Shown here piece by piece: positions 44,935 through 57,427 of a stretch of 64,000 nucleotides of DNA. This DNA comes from Ananas comosus (lineage: Eukaryota; Streptophyta; Magnoliopsida; Poales; Bromeliaceae). Location of the stretch: the NCBI RefSeq assembly GCF_001540865.1, contig NC_033626.1, forward strand, positions 13,608,065 to 13,672,064, in the 5' to 3' direction. Within the stretch, counting starts at the first letter, position 1, and each line of letters starts with the position of its first letter. The position numbers and the translations under genes were made by a program. The notes under the pieces are model-generated. The model searched no databases. It saw only the letters and a program-made list of their open reading frames with translations, and was not told the DNA's origin.

Positions 44935-47900
44935 ATGTCGTTGGGTTACGCGGAGAAGTTATCGTACAGAGAAGATGTGGGCACGGTGGGAATGTCGGAG
45001 GTTTTCGACCCACCCGACATTTTGCAGCATAAGGTAATCTTTTTTTCTCGTTTTAATCTTTTCCTAATCGGTTGTTCTTACGTCGTTTGACACGTTAATC
45101 TTAGTTTTATAGGTTAAAATGCTTATATTTTGATAAATATTCAAAGAACCTATTAAACTCTTGATTTTAGGGGCATCAAGGAAATTTTTTTTAGGGTAAA
45201 TGATCTTACGGTAGTGATCCTTTAATTATATTTGAGAGTAAATTGCCCTTGAACTTGTATGATATTTACCTGTTGAAGTTAAACACATGGTCTTTTATCT
45301 TTTAATATGCTTTTATCTTTTAATATGAATCTTGATGTACCCTTTGGATTGGTTTTGTTAACGCAGATTGAAGAGCTCGCAATGATGATACAAAAGGTTA
45401 GAAACTATATTTCGGCCGCCATTAGCTGTTTCTCATGGTGTAATTGCTTTTCTTTCTCGCCGTGCGTTGTTTTGATCGCTACAATGTTTAGTGATGTCTA
45501 AGCTGCACGGTTGTGATTCTCACATGCTTAGAGTAATCTTTGCTGCAGAGTAAACATGTGGTGGCATTCACAGGGGCAGGGATATCAACTTCCTGTGGGA
45601 TACCGGATTTTCGCGGGCCGAAGGGTGTTTGGACTCTTCAGGTTGAAGAGTTAGTTTTATTCTCTCATTTGTTGTCAAATAAAATCTTCAGCTATGTTGT
45701 ACTAGTAACTTAAAGAGTATCAATCTGTTTTATATGTGCTTCGCAGCGTGAAGGAAAGGGTGTGCCTGAAGCATCGCTTCCATTTCATCGTGCAATGCCG
45801 AGTTTGACTCATATGGCTCTAGTGGAATTGGAAAGAGCAGGTATCTTGAAGTTCGTTATCAGTCAGGTATGGACAGATTGTTTCTGATTACCACGTTTTC
45901 TTGATACTTTTGATTTTCCATGCAATATGTTTGTAGTTTGATGTCGTGATTTGTTGCCTTTGTCGTGTGATCTCTTTGGAATGCGACATGGTCTGCACTA
46001 GCTTTACAATCAAAAAAGGAAAGATCCATAACTGCTCGTTAGAACTTATGTACAGTTCTAGCGTAGAACTTAAAGAGATGATAAGCACTACCAAGAAAAA
46101 GAGTCAATACTGTTCCCTTAGTTAACCTGGTATACATACAAGTGTTAGCCTCAAATATTTTCCATCCTTGTTCCTCAAACTCTATCTTTGTTTCATTTTT
46201 TTTAATTAGCCCTTTCACGAGCAAATATTTGGTACATATAATCTTAGTCTGTTAGTCTGACTCTGGGCTGAGCAGAACTTATCAGACTCCTGTTTGCCAG
46301 AATGTAGATAGCCTTCATCTTCGATCAGGTATACCGAGGGAGAAACTTGCTGAATTGCATGGAAATTCCTTCAGAGAAATTTGCCCCTCTTGTGGAATTG
46401 AGTAAGTACTGACCTTTCATCCCTTCAATATATTACTTGTACATCTGATTGTAACTTCTATCAATATTAAAACTCAAAAGCTCTTCTATTTTCGAAGGTA
46501 TCTTCGAGATTTTGAAATTGAAACCATTGGGATGAAAGACACATCAAGGCGTTGTTCTGATGCAAAGTGCGGAGCAAGGCTAAAGGATACTGTCCTTGAT
46601 TGGGAGGTGACCTACCGCCGCTTTAATTGTTTGGCTAATTTTCACCATATATCTACTTGCTTTATTCTTTTGATGAAATGCTTACTTAAAGATTATCTAT
46701 ATTTGTGAATCTGGAATGTTCTTAATTATCCGGTTGGATAATTTGCCAGTTCAGAGTGGCATTATTATATTCTGTTATAAAACATAATTTCCAGATAAAG
46801 CTTTTAACTCTTTATTCGTTTCTCAAATGTATTGGCCTCTAGTAGCTACGGTAGTAGAGAGCTAGTTGAACTTTTTCCTGGGTTTGATTGTTGCTCACTT
46901 TGTTTTTTGGTTTATGAGTGGTTTTGTAATCATTGATACATTGTGGTTCTCTATTGAATCCACTTCGTCTAATCAAACTCATGAATTATTATCGGGTGCC
47001 TGCACATTTTGCAGGATGCTTTGCCACACAAGGAGATGAATCCTGCAGAGAAGCACTGCAGAATAGCTGATGTTGTACTATGTCTTGGGACAAGGTATTG
47101 ATCAAGCTACATAAGTGAGAAAATTCATCTTATTATTGACCTTTTTTTAGCAAATCTCTTTCTTTCTGTCAACGTGACACCCCAATTTCCTACATCGGAT
47201 GGAAAAAGAAAGGACCAAGAGCTCTAGTAATAATATTTGGACTTAAAGTATTTTGGGCCCGTGGTTTGGGTTCGATTGTTATTGGTGCTAGTGGGCCGGG
47301 TCGTTACAGTAGTCATGTGATTTCATTGTTATCTAGACGATCCTTTAATGCAAAACTTAGTATGTGTTTATAATACTCATATTTTCCTGTTTGCACTGGA
47401 TTAGATGCTAGTTCATTATTTTTATGTCATAAGAAACTAGTTACAATTCTATTTGATCAAGAATACTCAAAAAAAACTACATAGAGAACATAACTCTTAA
47501 CAAAACCTAAATATGATGCTGCATAATGCAAGATCAATTGGCTACTAAAGCAAATCAGTTAGAATGTTTATGAAGGTAGCAAAAACTTGATCATCTGACA
47601 GTAATGGGATTATGTTGACATACTTAGAATTACAACTTCCAATTTTTCATTTTAATTTTGTTAATTAATTGTGATATGGAGATGTTTGCATGAATTCTGT
47701 GATAACAATATAACATGGGTATATAGGACTGATTTAGATTGAATATTATTACAAAATCAAGATGAAATATCAAGAGCCTTCTGTTTGAACCTTTGAGGAG
47801 GATCATTTGATTGTATCTGGGCTCTAGATGTTGTTGTATGGAAAGATGAATTACAACTTTTATGTCATGTTGCTCACCAACGTCCAAATGGGCCCATCAA

Positions 47901-50900
47901 GCATTAGATATGAGGGCATCCTTAAAAGAGCAGAATGGAACCTGTCTACTATGTTCGATGCCTGTTTGAAGCTTAATAATAAATTTATTTTTTTTCTTCC
48001 TGACACTTATTTCATTAGTTTTTTTTACCATCTTATTAACACCTTTTCCATGCCTTCTCATATATCAATACATTACCCTATGTAGTTTGCAGATAACTCC
48101 TGCATGTAACTTGCCTTTGAAAGCTATCAGGAATGGAGGAAAGATTGTTATTGTAAATCTGCAGGTTTGTACGCGAATCTAATCTATTTAGAAGTGGTAT
48201 TAACTTCTCCTTGGCCTAATCATTGAGCATGCTAATGCATGCTATATACCTTATCCTGAGATGCTGTTTTCACACTAAGCTTTTATACAAGTTGAGTGCA
48301 GCTCGAGAAGATTGTTTGTTTCAATAGTTACTTTATGAATTTGCTTTAGACGACTGGTTAGTCGTGTAGGTCTGTAATTTGACTAAACTTGTTTCATTTG
48401 TATACTGTGTTTCTTTCAACAGTTTGCCTGCTTAACATTAAATGCTGGTTCCTATTGTTTCATGTACTTTCACACAAAGCTGCTCACTCAGCTGTAGCAC
48501 CGTAATTTTTTTTTCTTTTTTTGGGGCAGCCTACTCCAAAGGATAAAAAAGCCAATCTTGTGATCCATGGGCTGGTTGATAAGGTAATCTTTCTTCGAGT
48601 CTTTAGTTCTTTCTAGCTTTTTGCTATTTTGCCTATTCGAGATATTTCATATCCATTACTTTTTCATTTATATGGGGTTGAAGTTTGTCATTAATCTCTT
48701 AGAGGTATCTGTTTCGTCGAGTTGTGGCATGCCGGCAGTGCTCTACATAACTTTTTGAGACGGCAAGAATCTCACCATGCCTGACTCATACGCATCTTAG
48801 TCCTAGTTCGGGGATTATTAGGAACTAGGAAGTGATGAAAAGAACCTTGATGCCTGACTCGTGGGCATCTTAGGTCTAGTTTGGAATGCAGTGTTCCAAC
48901 AATTTCTAACTCAGGAATCTCAGGCCTAGTTTTTTCAATTATAATATAATTTTTTTCTTCCTAATTGCAATCACCAAACTATTGCGGGGTTGCCTTTGTT
49001 AGAGTATAGTTATTTCAGTTTATTTGTTACTTAATGTTGACTCTTTCTCGGCTTATGATTACGTGTATTTAGAACAGGTCATTGCAGGTGTCATGCACAT
49101 TCTTAACCTGAGGATTCCGCCATACATCCGAATTGACTTTGTCCAGCTCAATATTTTGCATTCACCAAGAAGTAAGGCTACCAATTATTATCTTAAGTGC
49201 GGATAGCCTTTCCACTTCTCTGTCTATTTGTTTTATAAGGTCATATTCTAGATGAAGTATTTGTATTAAAAATACCCTTGTATGTTATTTTTATGGAGGG
49301 ATGTAGGATTTTACCATACCAAGGAGTATAATATTTTCGTTACACGCACTATGCAGAGCAAACTTATGTTAAATGGACCCTGAGGATTACAAGCATACAT
49401 GGACAGAGAGCGCCATTGCCCTTTCTTAATTCAGTTGAGGTAGAAATTTTGATGCGTTCTTAATCCCAATATTTGGCTCTTTTTTGTGGAATGTTGGTGG
49501 TGCATCTGTTCAGTTGTTCAGCTATTTACTTGAAACTTGTATGACAAAGGAGATCACACATAAGGCACATGTTGTGAAGACTTGATTGTATGGCAAATTA
49601 TAGAAGATTAAAAGAAACTGATCAAATTTAGTACTTTTTTATTAGACCTTGGTATATTTCGACCTTCTCATGTTTGGTTGCTTTGCAAAGACATGTGACA
49701 CATAGGAGATGGCATATATCATCATAATTTTTACGTTCTGGTTCATTTAGTGGCCTGAAATTCCTATTATGGCAACTCCATTTGTGGTTCTGTAGTGGTT
49801 TAAGATGTCCAATATGTATATATGCACACACAGCATTGCTTCTTACTTGAGTGACATAGATTACAATTTCCAATTAGTGAGGCGCTTTCTTTAAGTGATT
49901 AGGAATCTTGTGCATTAACATGTGATATTTTCTGGAGAGAGGAAATCAATCTATTGTGAGTTATTGTAACACAGATGTAACGACATCTTACTGCTATTTG
50001 ATTCAATGCTCTAGAAACTGAGAATTTTGAACTTTGAAATTCGAATTCCACATTGATACCCTGCTCATAAGAGAGAATCCCCTAAAATAAATGAATAGAC
50101 TCCATGATCGTAACTTTTTGGTTTTGCCTTGAACACTAGCTCATTGGTGTACATATGGTGAATTCTTTTAAAGTTTGTTTTAACGAAGTTTTGTTATTGG
50201 CTGTACTTTTGGTTTCTTTTTATAACAAACTGCTATAGTTATATACTTTGATACCTGTTCTTTTATATTTTCTTCTCTCTATAGGTTTCTTTTCCTGAGA
50301 GACCAGACATGAAGTCTGCTTTCCTGCAAAAGCAGCCATTCTATTTGAAGAGGTACTGCTGATAAATTAATGATGATATCTGAAAAGATATACTAAGATC
50401 TTAAGCAAGCATTCTATTTCTTTCTTCTCGCATCTTTTTTTTTTATTTTTAAATTGTTACTTATTTTGTAGGGAGACGTCAAGAAAAAGACCCTTCAACA
50501 TGATGTTGACATTCAACTTTAGTGATGGATGTGGCTGTCGGTCTGCTACTATCGAATGGCCAGTTGACTTCCAGGTGAGAAAGAATTGCTTGATCTTTAA
50601 ACTGATTTGATAATAATGCACATACATATGCCAGCTAAGCGTTCTTATTGCCATAGCAAGTGTTTAGCTTACTCTACTGTGCTCTTTCTCCTAATTTAGT
50701 GCTCTCTAGGACATTCATCAAGATTATTCACCACCTTGCCGAATATTTGCCTTGATCTAATCAACGTATAGGGCAATTTATTCTAGTCAAATCTTATTTG
50801 AGTTCAGACATACTCATGCCTATCAAGATGTGTTAATTTTTGGTCACTTCTGGTCAGCAACTAGTGCTAGCTTAAGATTTATAAGTTGCAACCAAGGAGA

Positions 50901-51315
50901 AAAGGAGTTGCTAGTGGCCCGTAAAATACATGACCAACATAAGGACAAAGCTGAGAGCTCCCTCTCTCTCTAGTTTCTTTATCTTTTTCCCAGCACTAAG
51001 TTTTTCAAGTTCTCAATAATCCAGGTAAAAAGTGCCAGTTTTATTCTCGATAAGAATGCGGTTCTTCGGGAGCTGAGGGATGGTGCGGAAAGGAGATCTC
51101 TCTGTGGGCAACATGCTATTTTGGAGAGAAAGGTCCAACCCCGTTCAGAAGTTGGTGTTAGTGCTGTTGTGACGAATATTGTAAGGTATAATAGCCCAGA
51201 AAATGCTGATAGAAAATCTGAGACTGCTGTAAACCGCAAGTTTGGGATCAAACAGTGCACCGAAGATGCTAATGGCTACTCTACACCTCCTGAGAAGAAA
51301 CCCAAGTTACGCTGA
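44935..51315 (+). CDS. SRT1: NAD-dependent protein deacetylase SRT1 (SIRT6-like sirtuin)
   Basis: Nuclear class IV sirtuin. The rice homolog removes histone H3K9 acetylation and restrains transposons and stress/cell-death genes. Fourteen exons: 44,935-45,033; 45,367-45,396; 45,549-45,641; 45,747-45,866; 46,301-46,401; 46,498-46,606; 47,015-47,094; 48,086-48,164; 48,530-48,583; 49,078-49,171; 49,357-49,439; 50,285-50,352; 50,472-50,574; 51,025-51,315. The sum is 468 codons, 467 residues, close to plant SRT1 length. Motifs: [18 protein letters not shown] (NAD binding), QNVD, catalytic His in LHGNSF, zinc cysteines CPSC and CSDAKC, then LCLGTSL and IVNLQ. The SIRT6-type C-terminal extension is present ([23 protein letters not shown]) and ends in a basic PPEKKPKLR tail, a plausible nuclear signal. 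The start [14 protein letters not shown] is the family start. All borders are GT/AG and in frame. Confidence 0.96.
47173..47311. mobile_element. Short LTR/TRIM-like repeat in SRT1 intron 7
   Basis: The segment begins GTGACACCCCAATTTCCTAC and ends GGGCCGGGTCGTTACA. Its inverse starts TGTAACGACCCGG, a form I know from dispersed solo-LTR or TRIM-like plant repeats. There is no PBS, PPT or clear target duplication, so it is probably a solo terminal repeat. It lies well inside an intron and does not disturb the exons. Confidence 0.4.
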
Positions 51316-52110
51316 GTGCCTCGTTTCTTCTTGTTCGGGGCATAGGATCAATAACTTATTTAGATTAGAGACACACCTTGATTTAGTTTTAGTACTAATG
51401 GTGGCAATTTTTTGGTCTTTTTACGGAGGCTGAGCTGAATTTTGTATGCTACACCCAGTCTCCATTTGTACATAAGATGCAGGGCAGGCAAGGAAGAGCG
51501 TCTTAACGTAATGTAACTAAACAGGGCCTTCAGGCACTTCGACTTGAAATTATATACATGCTGTGTTAAAATATGAAGTGAGCTTAACTTTGTGTATTTG
51601 TTGGATTAGTAGGACCATTTCGCGAGTGGAATGTACTATTGGGTCTCTCGCTGTGAATTTTGCGAGATGGAGTACAAATTCAAGTTATTGTGTAGAAACT
51701 TGATCTATGAAGATTGATCCCACAATAAAAAGAAAGAGGCTGTACTACAAATTTTTATCATTCTCCTGCAGTTGAAGGATTCTCCCACAATCCATATTAG
51801 CTGCAAAGAAACCCATTCATGAGCTAAAGAGTCGGCTATGCCTCATTCAACACCTATTTGTGTTGATCATTGAGGATGAATGGGCAACAAAGTGAAGATC
51901 TTAGGAGCAAGCAACAACCGAGTCAACTCCTCATTCTTTGAACTGCTTGACGTTACAAGAGCGTTCATTCGGAAGGCCCTTGTCTTACATTAAATACAAA
52001 ACTTCAAATGTAAAACTAGAATGCCACCAAATGGAGACTTCTCTTTCCATCTTTTGTAATTTGATGTGCAGAAATTTTTTGTGCATTGGTATTGTAACAA
52101 CGATCCAACT
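51316..52110. other. SRT1 3' UTR and spacer
   Basis: 3' flank of SRT1; no other gene is seen. Confidence 0.5.
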
Positions 52111-52311
52111 ATCGTTGGCCACGCCGGCGATAAAGCTGATGTACTTCGACACACACTCATGCTTCGCGTGGGCCGGCAGCACCCTCTGCATGATCCGGAT
52201 CACATTTGCGATCATTATGAACTCGTCCTGCTCCCGCACCGCTGTCACTGCCCCCCACTGCAGGAGCCTACTGGGGCACTGGGGTGCCACCGGCAGGAGC
52301 AGGGTGGTCAT
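52111..52311 (-). pseudogene. Decayed LEC1-type NF-YB gene fragment
   Basis: The minus strand reads [36 protein letters not shown] and IAGVANDS, clearly the first half of the LEC1-class NF-YB histone-fold domain (intact form [17 protein letters not shown]... in the gene 3.7 kb away). Ten residues between HAK and ECVS ([10 protein letters not shown] in the intact gene) are deleted in frame. This removes the aspartate that defines LEC1-type function. After VANDS the similarity stops, so the loop 2, helix 3 and C-terminal parts ([13 protein letters not shown]) are lost. Upstream the frame has a stop (about 52,264-52,266) within a region resembling an NF-YB N-terminus. No start codon or promoter is recognisable. 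Confidence 0.85.
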
Positions 52312-54286
52312 CCGCCGACTGCTGGATCAGGTCCGTTTTGGCCGGTAAACTAGGGACTATCAATTTGGCGTAGGGCACAATAGTGACTAAATATTTCCGT
52401 TGCAGCAAATAAATTGACAAATTGAAAAAATACAGCAACAAGAAATGCTTTCTTTTTCAGCACCATTGCTTAGAACAGTTGGTTGAGGTTTTCTTTTACT
52501 TCTGAAGATCCAAATTTAAATTTTGAATTAACTACAATGAATGCGTGCGCTGATGTTGATGACCATGGCGTTGACTTTTTATTTATATAAAAAAGATACA
52601 ATATATATGCATCCTCCTCTCTCTATCAACGTGGAGCAAACTAACACTGCGAATGTGTAGTTGACCAGAGTATATATACAAACAAAAGAACAAAATCTAT
52701 ACGTTTCGCGGCTCGGATTACTTCACGCATATTTATATATATATATGGGGCTCACCTCATCCATCAATTAAAAGACGTGGAACTACAGCAGTATACATAT
52801 ATATACTAGCTAGCTAGAATTGGCACGCATGAAGTAATGAATTAAGCACGCATGTATATATGTACAATATTAAAATGTGTATATCCTGCCACCTAATGCT
52901 TCTTTCCAACGTTAACTTCTTAGAACCTCGGAACACATAAACTCTTAATTAATTAGGCCAGCGAGAAATTTAAAATTTAACACTCTAGCTAAAATTGTGT
53001 TGTTAAAGTTCATAACTCGATCAGCACTACTATGTGGTTTTTCAAAATTATGCAACATGAAAGAAAATTTAGTTTTCGTGACAACTGATCCCTATAAGCA
53101 AATTACGCTTTGAAATTGCAAGAAAATTTATTTGCAGTCAACAATTCCAATGATATTAGCTTTTCATCTGAAAGGAAATTATTTTGCTTCTAATTGAAAA
53201 TTGAAAGGCATGCACTGCCCTATAAGCAAATCTCCATAAACAAATTCTATCTATAAATGTTTGTGCATTCAGTAATAATAGTACATTATTGAACAACTTT
53301 GTATACATAATCAATGATGGACAAAAGAAATACACATATATATTCTTTTGAGAGTTAAGTCAACTCCAGATAAACCGGAAAATTTTTTAAGAAAGATAAA
53401 CAGATGTCATTTACAGCCCAAATATCTGAATCCCTGATTGTGATGCACGCGGTAATTAACCCAATAACCGGACCGAATACGACACCGGTAGCTAGCTAGA
53501 TTTGGCGTAAATGGCATGTTTTGGTTTAGTATTGCTGAAAAGGTCACTTCCGCCCGACTGAATGCGACATACGATGCTGCTAACGATGAATAAGATCACT
53601 CTTTTAGCTTTCAATTCTGATTTGGTGGTTAATCTGGACAGCAGATGACACAAGTGAAACCCGACCGCATACGACACGAGTTAATACCGACAGCATACGA
53701 CACGGCGTAAAGTTCATTTGTACCTTCCAGTTTATAAGCTACTGATCGATCAATTATCAGGAGAATTATGATCAGTGCATATGTTAGACTGTGTGTTGTC
53801 AATTAATTATATATACCGATAAACCTCAACGAACTAAATTAAGCATCGAATTACATTTCATGTACATAAACTCCTTTCAACGAAGATATCCTAAGAGTCA
53901 TTGGTGCATTTGCATAGCATTACTCTTTTCACAGTATCAGTAACGACTCTCTTTTCTTTTCTTTTTCTTTTTCTTTTCTTTTATTTCGATACGAATTACA
54001 TTCCTAGTATTTCTTTGTGAATTCTGTTGTTTTCTTCTTTATGACATGTAACTAAATTCAGTTTAATTATTAATTGAGGAAACAAGGACTAAAGTGCAAA
54101 AAAACAAACTCCATTGACAAATATATGCAAAGCTTACATTACCTACAAATTTGGATGTAGAAAAATCACTACAACCAAGCTCCTAAGCACTACTCAAATG
54201 GTTTGTGTAGGTTAGTTAACCAATAAAAAACCTACAGAGTGGCATGAAATTAGGGTTTCACCAGCTTCTTCTTGCACACGATCCTC
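52312..54286. other. Spacer upstream of LEC1
   Basis: AT-rich. Short words of the form '(C)ATACGACAC' recur at about 53,477, 53,668 and 53,695, with a variant near 53,568. No gene is seen. Confidence 0.4.
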
Positions 54287-54735
54287 TGCATGCATGCATT
54301 AATGTAGAGCCCAGCTACTAATTTAATGCACTCGTCACAGCAAAAGGATATATATCTCTAAAAATCCAACACATTTAAAGCGTAACCGCCTCTTAATTAA
54401 TTAGTTAAAACTCCGGTGTTGCCCACAGTTCTTTACACCGAAGCATATATGATACCCCATATGTATATGGGCCGTTTGATTAAGAGCCTAACGTGATCAC
54501 CACCGCCGATTTTTTATTTTTTAAATTAACTTCCACCAATTGGCGATACCGGGATTCTTCTCTATTTCCTCTCGTTCATGTCGCTGCACGTAAGCATTGC
54601 TTATGCCACGTGTGGTTTCGTTCCATGGCAACAACACTATATAGTTGGCCTCATTGAGAGCTCTCTCACTCAACACCACCACCATCACCATCACCAAGGG
54701 GAGGGAGGGAGAGAGAGATAGAGAGAGAGAGAAAG
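54287..54735 (+). promoter_or_regulatory. LEC1 promoter with RY repeat, G-box and TATA box
   Basis: TGCATGCATGCATT (54,287-54,300) is an RY-type element, the target of the B3 seed regulators (ABI3/FUS3/LEC2). CACGTG in 'ccacgtgtgg' (54,607-54,612) is a G-box/ABRE core. TATATA (54,638-54,643) lies about 95 bp before the ATG. A GA-rich leader (54,705-54,733) precedes the start codon. Two more long RY runs occur in the intron (55,213-55,225) and 3' of the gene (56,967-56,985). The role is inferred from motif identity only. Confidence 0.6.
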
Positions 54736-55773
54736 ATGGAAGGTGTTGGTGGTGGCTCCCGTAGCTTTCAAGGGCTACAAGGAAACAACTTGGGTAATGC
54801 ATGTGTGTGTGCGCGCGCGCGCATGCGTATGTCTCTGTGTGTGTGTGCGCGCACGCGCTTGCGTATGTCTCTGTGTGTGTAGATACATTCGCGCGCCGAG
54901 TGCATCGTACATCTCAGCTTGTTTCAATGCTGATATAGGATAGTGCATGAGATGTATGATGCAGTACTGAGTCTGGAGAGAAGTTTCTCGATCGTTGTCG
55001 AGTTACTCGTATTTTCTAAAACACTGCCTTCTTTGTTTTAGTGCAGTTATTTGGTGATTGTTGTCGATTCATACGATTATATTTGCTGTGTCCCTTCTAT
55101 TTTTCTTTTCTGACTCTACCAGCCATGCATGAGTTGTAACAACTCACTATCGACGGGGGATCTTCGCAAAACCCTTCTTAATTTCCATCCATTCAAGCTC
55201 ACAGTTAGCCATTGCATGCATGCATACCAACAGCTTCTTTAATTTCCTTTATTTATGGTCCTCCAATTTCTTATTTTCATCTGACCTTATTTCAGTTATG
55301 GTAATTATTGTTGTTCGCTTAGCTTCTTTATTATTATTATTTTTTTTCCCTTAGTGAAATAAGGATTTATTCCCTTTACATTCACAAGTGAAAAAAAAAG
55401 AGAGAGAAAAAGGTCGCGCTTTTTATTTTGAACTCTCTCGTTTCCAATTAAGAAGAGTTCAATGGGAGCTCTAAAAGCGTTGGGGAGAAGCATAATTAAG
55501 GTGGCAGGTTTTGCATGCATATACTTTCATCACCTCATGCACACCGACTACTTACTATACTAGCGTAATTTAATTTAATGCACTGTTCCGCGCCAAAAGA
55601 GCCTTTGACTTTGAGTTGTTCCACGTCTTTTGATTGATGAGGTGGGCCCACCCATGAAGCAATCAGAGCCGTGAAAACCTATAATGCATGACAGCTTCGC
55701 TTGTAACGAGGCCGTTCCCCTGCGTCACAAAAGACGGGTCTCTTTTGTCCTTTTCCTGCTACTCTGTGGTCAA

Positions 55774-55865
<92 letters not shown>

Positions 55866-56861
55866 CATTAATTATAAAATATATATATATAAATATTATT
55901 TTTATTTTAAAAATCAACACTATAAAGTGTTTTTATAGTTTACAATCAACTGTTTTAATCAGTGGTAAATTATTTCTATTGCCAAAATTGATCGGTGTTG
56001 TCTCTGCATCATTTGATAGGCTTTCCTGTCCTGGCGGCGGAAGCTGACCCCGTCCAGCAGGCCGTGCAGCACGAACCTGCTGCTGCGGTGGGCGGCGGCG
56101 GCGGCCACCAGGCGCCCCAGCAGCACGTGCGGGAGCAGGACCGGCTGATGCCGATCGCGAACGTGATCAGGATCATGCGGAGGGTGCTGCCGACGCACGC
56201 GAAGATAGCGGACGACGCCAAGGAGACGATGCAGGAGTGCGTGTCGGAGTACATCAGCTTCATCACCAGCGAGGCCAACGAGCGGTGCCAGCGCGAGCAG
56301 CGCAAGACCATCACCGCCGACGACATCCTCTGGGCCATGTCCCGGCTCGGCTTCCAGGACTACGTCGAGCCCCTCTCCGTCTTCCTCCACCGCTACCGCC
56401 AGGCCGAGGGCGACCACCGCGGCTCCCTCCGCCCCGACCTCCTCCCCATCGCTCCCCTCCTCAAGCGCCACAGCAGCAGCAGCAACTCCCACCAATCCAA
56501 TCTCGCCTTTCCACTGCTTCCGCCGCCGCCTCCGATGCCGATGCCGATTCTCCATGACGAAGCACCCCCCATGACTGCGCACCCGCTGCCGCTGCCGCTG
56601 CCGCTGCCGAGCTTCGCCACTGCTGCTGTTATGCCGCCATCGCAGATGCTGCCGCCATTCACTGCTGCTGCTGTTGTGCCGCCGCCGCAGCATAATCCGT
56701 TCGGGCAGATGTACGGCGGAGACGGAATGCTCGGAGGGTACTACGCTGCGGTGGGGATGTACGGAGATGCGGGCGGCGGTGGCGAGAGCACCTCCTCCTA
56801 TGTTCCCGCGATTGCACCGCCCAACTTCGACCACCACCATCCTTACGCCGCCTTCAAGTAG
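54736..56861 (+). CDS. LEC1: LEC1-type NF-YB transcription factor
   Basis: Histone-fold B subunit of the CCAAT-binding NF-Y trimer; LEC1-class members drive embryogenesis and seed maturation. Two exons: 54,736-54,793 ([19 protein letters not shown]) and 56,020-56,861. The split Gly codon restores frame across a 1,226 bp GT/AG intron, giving 299 residues. The NF-YB domain spans ~57-150: [55 protein letters not shown]. Asp84 in KIADDAKE corresponds to Asp55 of Arabidopsis LEC1, the residue required for LEC1 function (Lys in ordinary NF-YB). The C-terminus is Pro/Ser/His-rich and ends HHHPYAAFK, as in cereal LEC1. It is very GC-rich. The exon 1 assignment rests on splice sites, phase and promoter elements; translation from an ATG at 55,995 inside the intron is the alternative. 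Confidence 0.92.
55777..55865. repeat. (TA)n-(GA)n microsatellite in the LEC1 intron
   Basis: About 36 TA units followed by about 8 GA units, some 150 bp before the splice acceptor. Confidence 0.95.
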
Positions 56862-57427
56862 CGAGCCGCCGCCCCTACCTGACCAGCATAAATAAATAAT
56901 AATAATAATAAGAAAGTAAAAATAAATAAATATATCGATCGATCAAATAGTAAGTAATGTGTGAACTGCATGCATGCATGCATGCTCTCCGTGATGTCGG
57001 ATGTATCTCGTTTTCGGAAGGAAATTTGTGTCCATCTTTAATGCAATTAATATTAGTTATTATTACAATATCACTGATGAACAGAAATTTTCTGCATATA
57101 TATCAGATTGCGGCAGAGTAATTAATAGACAACTTTACAATAATTTTCTATATAAATTATCCAAAGATTGATGGAAATTATATATTTTTTCCTTCCCATA
57201 CATAATTTTTTAAAATAGAAATGAAAGGATTTTTAGCAGACAAAAGAGATTGACTTATTTTAGATTGGCTGAAAATTAAATAGGAATCAACATATAATAG
57301 TGCGATTAATAATCCAAGAATTATAGCAGATGGCATACCTTGAGACCAAGACATAGATTACCACTTTTCTGCCGTGCTTTAATGCGCACAAAACAGCTTC
57401 CTAACAATATATATATATATAGGGAAA
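56862..57427. other. LEC1 3' flank
   Basis: 3' UTR with an AAT-rich run, a (TGCA)n RY-like run at 56,967-56,985, then AT-rich spacer. Confidence 0.5.

Noticed and set aside
55959..56840. 293-codon minus-strand open frame opposite LEC1
   Set aside because: It is the antisense shadow of the GC-rich LEC1 exon (Arg/His/Gly-rich, no domain).
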